Shown: positions 4,512 through 5,600 of the stretch, piece after piece
How positions within the stretch are numbered: the first letter of the stretch is position 1
Layout: each line of letters begins with the position of its first letter
Assembly (NCBI GenBank): GCA_022616575.1
Contig: JAKEEN010000102.1
Span: forward strand, 1-5,600
Reading direction: 5' to 3'
Source of the DNA: Flammeovirgaceae bacterium
Lineage (GTDB): Bacteria; Bacteroidota; Bacteroidia; Cytophagales; Cyclobacteriaceae
DNA length: 5,600 nt
Notes under the pieces: generated by a model
The model's input: only the letters and a program-made list of their open reading frames with translations
The model's database searches: none
What the model was told of the DNA's origin: nothing
Made by a program: the position numbers and the translations under genes

Positions 4512-5600
4512 TTAGACTTTCTTAAGCGCCTGGTCAAGGTCAGCGATTAAATCTTCTACATCTTCTACACCAACACTGAGGCGAATCAGCGAGTCAACTA
4601 ATCCATTTTTTATTCTTTCTTCTTTCGGAATGCTGGCGTGTGTCATGGAAGCCGGGTGATTGATAAGTGACTCAACCCCGCCTAATGATTCGGCCAATGA
4701 AAACAATTCAACGCTTTTCATCAGGGTATTGGCTTTTTCGATGTTGTCATCTTTTAGTGTGAAAGATAACATCCCGCCAAAATCATGCATTTGTTTTTTT
4801 GCGATTGCATGATTGGGATGATCTTCAAATCCTGGCCAGTAGACTCGTCCTACTTTGGGATGTGCCCTCAGATATTCGGCTACCTTTCTTCCATTGAAAC
4901 AATGACGTTCCATCCGAAGATGAAGTGTCTTTATTCCCCGTAATACTAAAAATGAATCTTGTGGACCCGGCACCGCACCGCATGAATTGTGAATGAAAGC
5001 AAGGTCCTGGTAAAGTTTTTCATCGTTCGTAACCAGGGCGCCCATCACTACATCCGAATGCCCGCCTAAGTATTTTGTTACTGAGTGCATCACAATATCA
5101 GCACCGAGTTCAAGCGGATTTTGTAAATACGGTGAAGCAAATGTATTATCAACAGCTACAATCACATGGTTCTTCTTAACCAAATCAACACACGCTTTAA
5201 TGTCGATGATTTGCATTAGCGGATTGGAGGGAGTTTCCAACCACAGAAGCTTCGTATTTTTATTGAGGTAGCTGCTAATATTGGTTGAGGTTGTGAGATC
5301 AATAAAGTGAAACTTAATGCCAAATCGTTCATATACTTTCTTAAACATTCGATACGATCCACCATATAAATCATTGCTGGTAATGACCTCATCACCTGGG
5401 TTTAATAATTTGATAACCGCATCGGTGGCACCCATTCCTGATGAAAAACATAATCCGAATTTTCCATTTTCGAGGGAGGCAATGCTTTGCTGAAGCGCTT
5501 TACGCGTTGGGTTGGCCCCCCGTGCATATGCAAAGCCCTTATGCTGTGCCGGACCTTCTTGCACATAAGTTGAAGTTTGAAAAATAGGTGTCATAATAGC
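4512..5600 (-). CDS. Cystathionine gamma-synthase / gamma-lyase family PLP enzyme, 5' end outside window
   Basis: This is a cytosolic fold-type I PLP enzyme of the Cys/Met metabolism family, which makes or splits cystathionine in trans-sulfuration. The frame continues to the right edge as Ala-Ile before the Met at 5594. Relatives read GAVMTPIFQTSTY here, so that Met is internal and about 15-20 N-terminal residues are missing. Counting from that Met: YARGANPTR (23-31) contacts phosphate from the neighbouring subunit; SSGMGA (51-56) binds phosphate; Tyr77 in NDLYGGSY stacks on PLP; Asp149 in VDNTF pairs with the pyridine nitrogen. Lys174 in MHSVTKYLGGHSD forms the Schiff base, and SLGGVESLINHPASMTHAS (about 313-331) binds the substrate carboxylate. 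All key residues are present and the protein looks active. Sequence alone does not separate synthase (metB) from lyase (mccB-like), so no symbol is given. It converges on the small exported-protein gene, its TAA directly abutting that gene's TGA. Confidence 0.93.
   Translation of the reverse strand, partial: AIMTPIFQTSTYVQEGPAQHKGFAYARGANPTRKALQQSIASLENGKFGLCFSSGMGATDAVIKLLNPGDEVITSNDLYGGSYRMFKKVYERFGIKFHFIDLTTSTNISSYLNKNTKLLWLETPSNPLMQIIDIKACVDLVKKNHVIVAVDNTFASPYLQNPLELGADIVMHSVTKYLGGHSDVVMGALVTNDEKLYQDLAFIHNSCGAVPGPQDSFLVLRGIKTLHLRMERHCFNGRKVAEYLRAHPKVGRVYWPGFEDHPNHAIAKKQMHDFGGMLSFTLKDDNIEKANTLMKSVELFSLAESLGGVESLINHPASMTHASIPKEERIKNGLVDSLIRLSVGVEDVEDLIADLDQALKKV

Overview
The window looks like part of a Bacteroidota chromosome, probably Cytophagales-like. 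This is inferred from moderately AT-rich coding DNA, weak or absent Shine-Dalgarno sites, a TAnnTTTG-type -7 promoter element, and the protein flavours. No 16S rRNA or other decisive marker is present, so the taxon is a judgement and not a demonstration.

Layout, left to right. (1) The 3' end of a Y-family DNA polymerase gene (dinB-like) enters from the left edge and stops at 528. (2) A compact RAYT module (REP-associated tyrosine transposase, IS200-like HUH family) spans about 525-1111. It has a GTAG-starting palindrome at each end and a further perfect palindrome inside the transposase reading frame. (3) A 1026-residue C-family polymerase (DnaE-type alpha subunit, short form) runs 1127-4207; its PHP domain carries half of the same palindrome in frame. 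(4) A small gene for an exported, extremely lysine-rich protein (4248-4511) follows. (5) Convergent to it, with the two stop codons touching, is a cystathionine gamma-synthase/lyase family gene that runs off the right edge (4512-5600, minus strand).

The Y-family polymerase plus short DnaE pair resembles the translesion-synthesis 'mutasome' gene pairs (dinB or imuB with dnaE2) found in many bacteria. I infer that the two polymerase genes were once adjacent and that the RAYT module came to lie between them. The module is the most notable part of the window. Four copies or relics of one 28-bp palindrome occur within 800 bp. Every copy starts with GTAG, the tetranucleotide that known RAYTs recognise at the foot of REP hairpins. 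The palindrome is free of stop codons in only one of its three frames, where it encodes VETHNYASL(Q/H). Each copy inside a gene uses that frame, whereas the copy at the end of dinB is read in a frame where it supplies the TAG stop. One copy differs from the others by two paired, compensatory substitutions.

The remaining genes (exported basic protein and sulfur amino-acid enzyme) are ordinary chromosomal neighbours with no visible functional link to the polymerases. The only gaps between genes are short (47, 11 and 40 bp, and 0 bp at the convergent junction); no tRNA, rRNA, CRISPR array or convincing terminator was seen.
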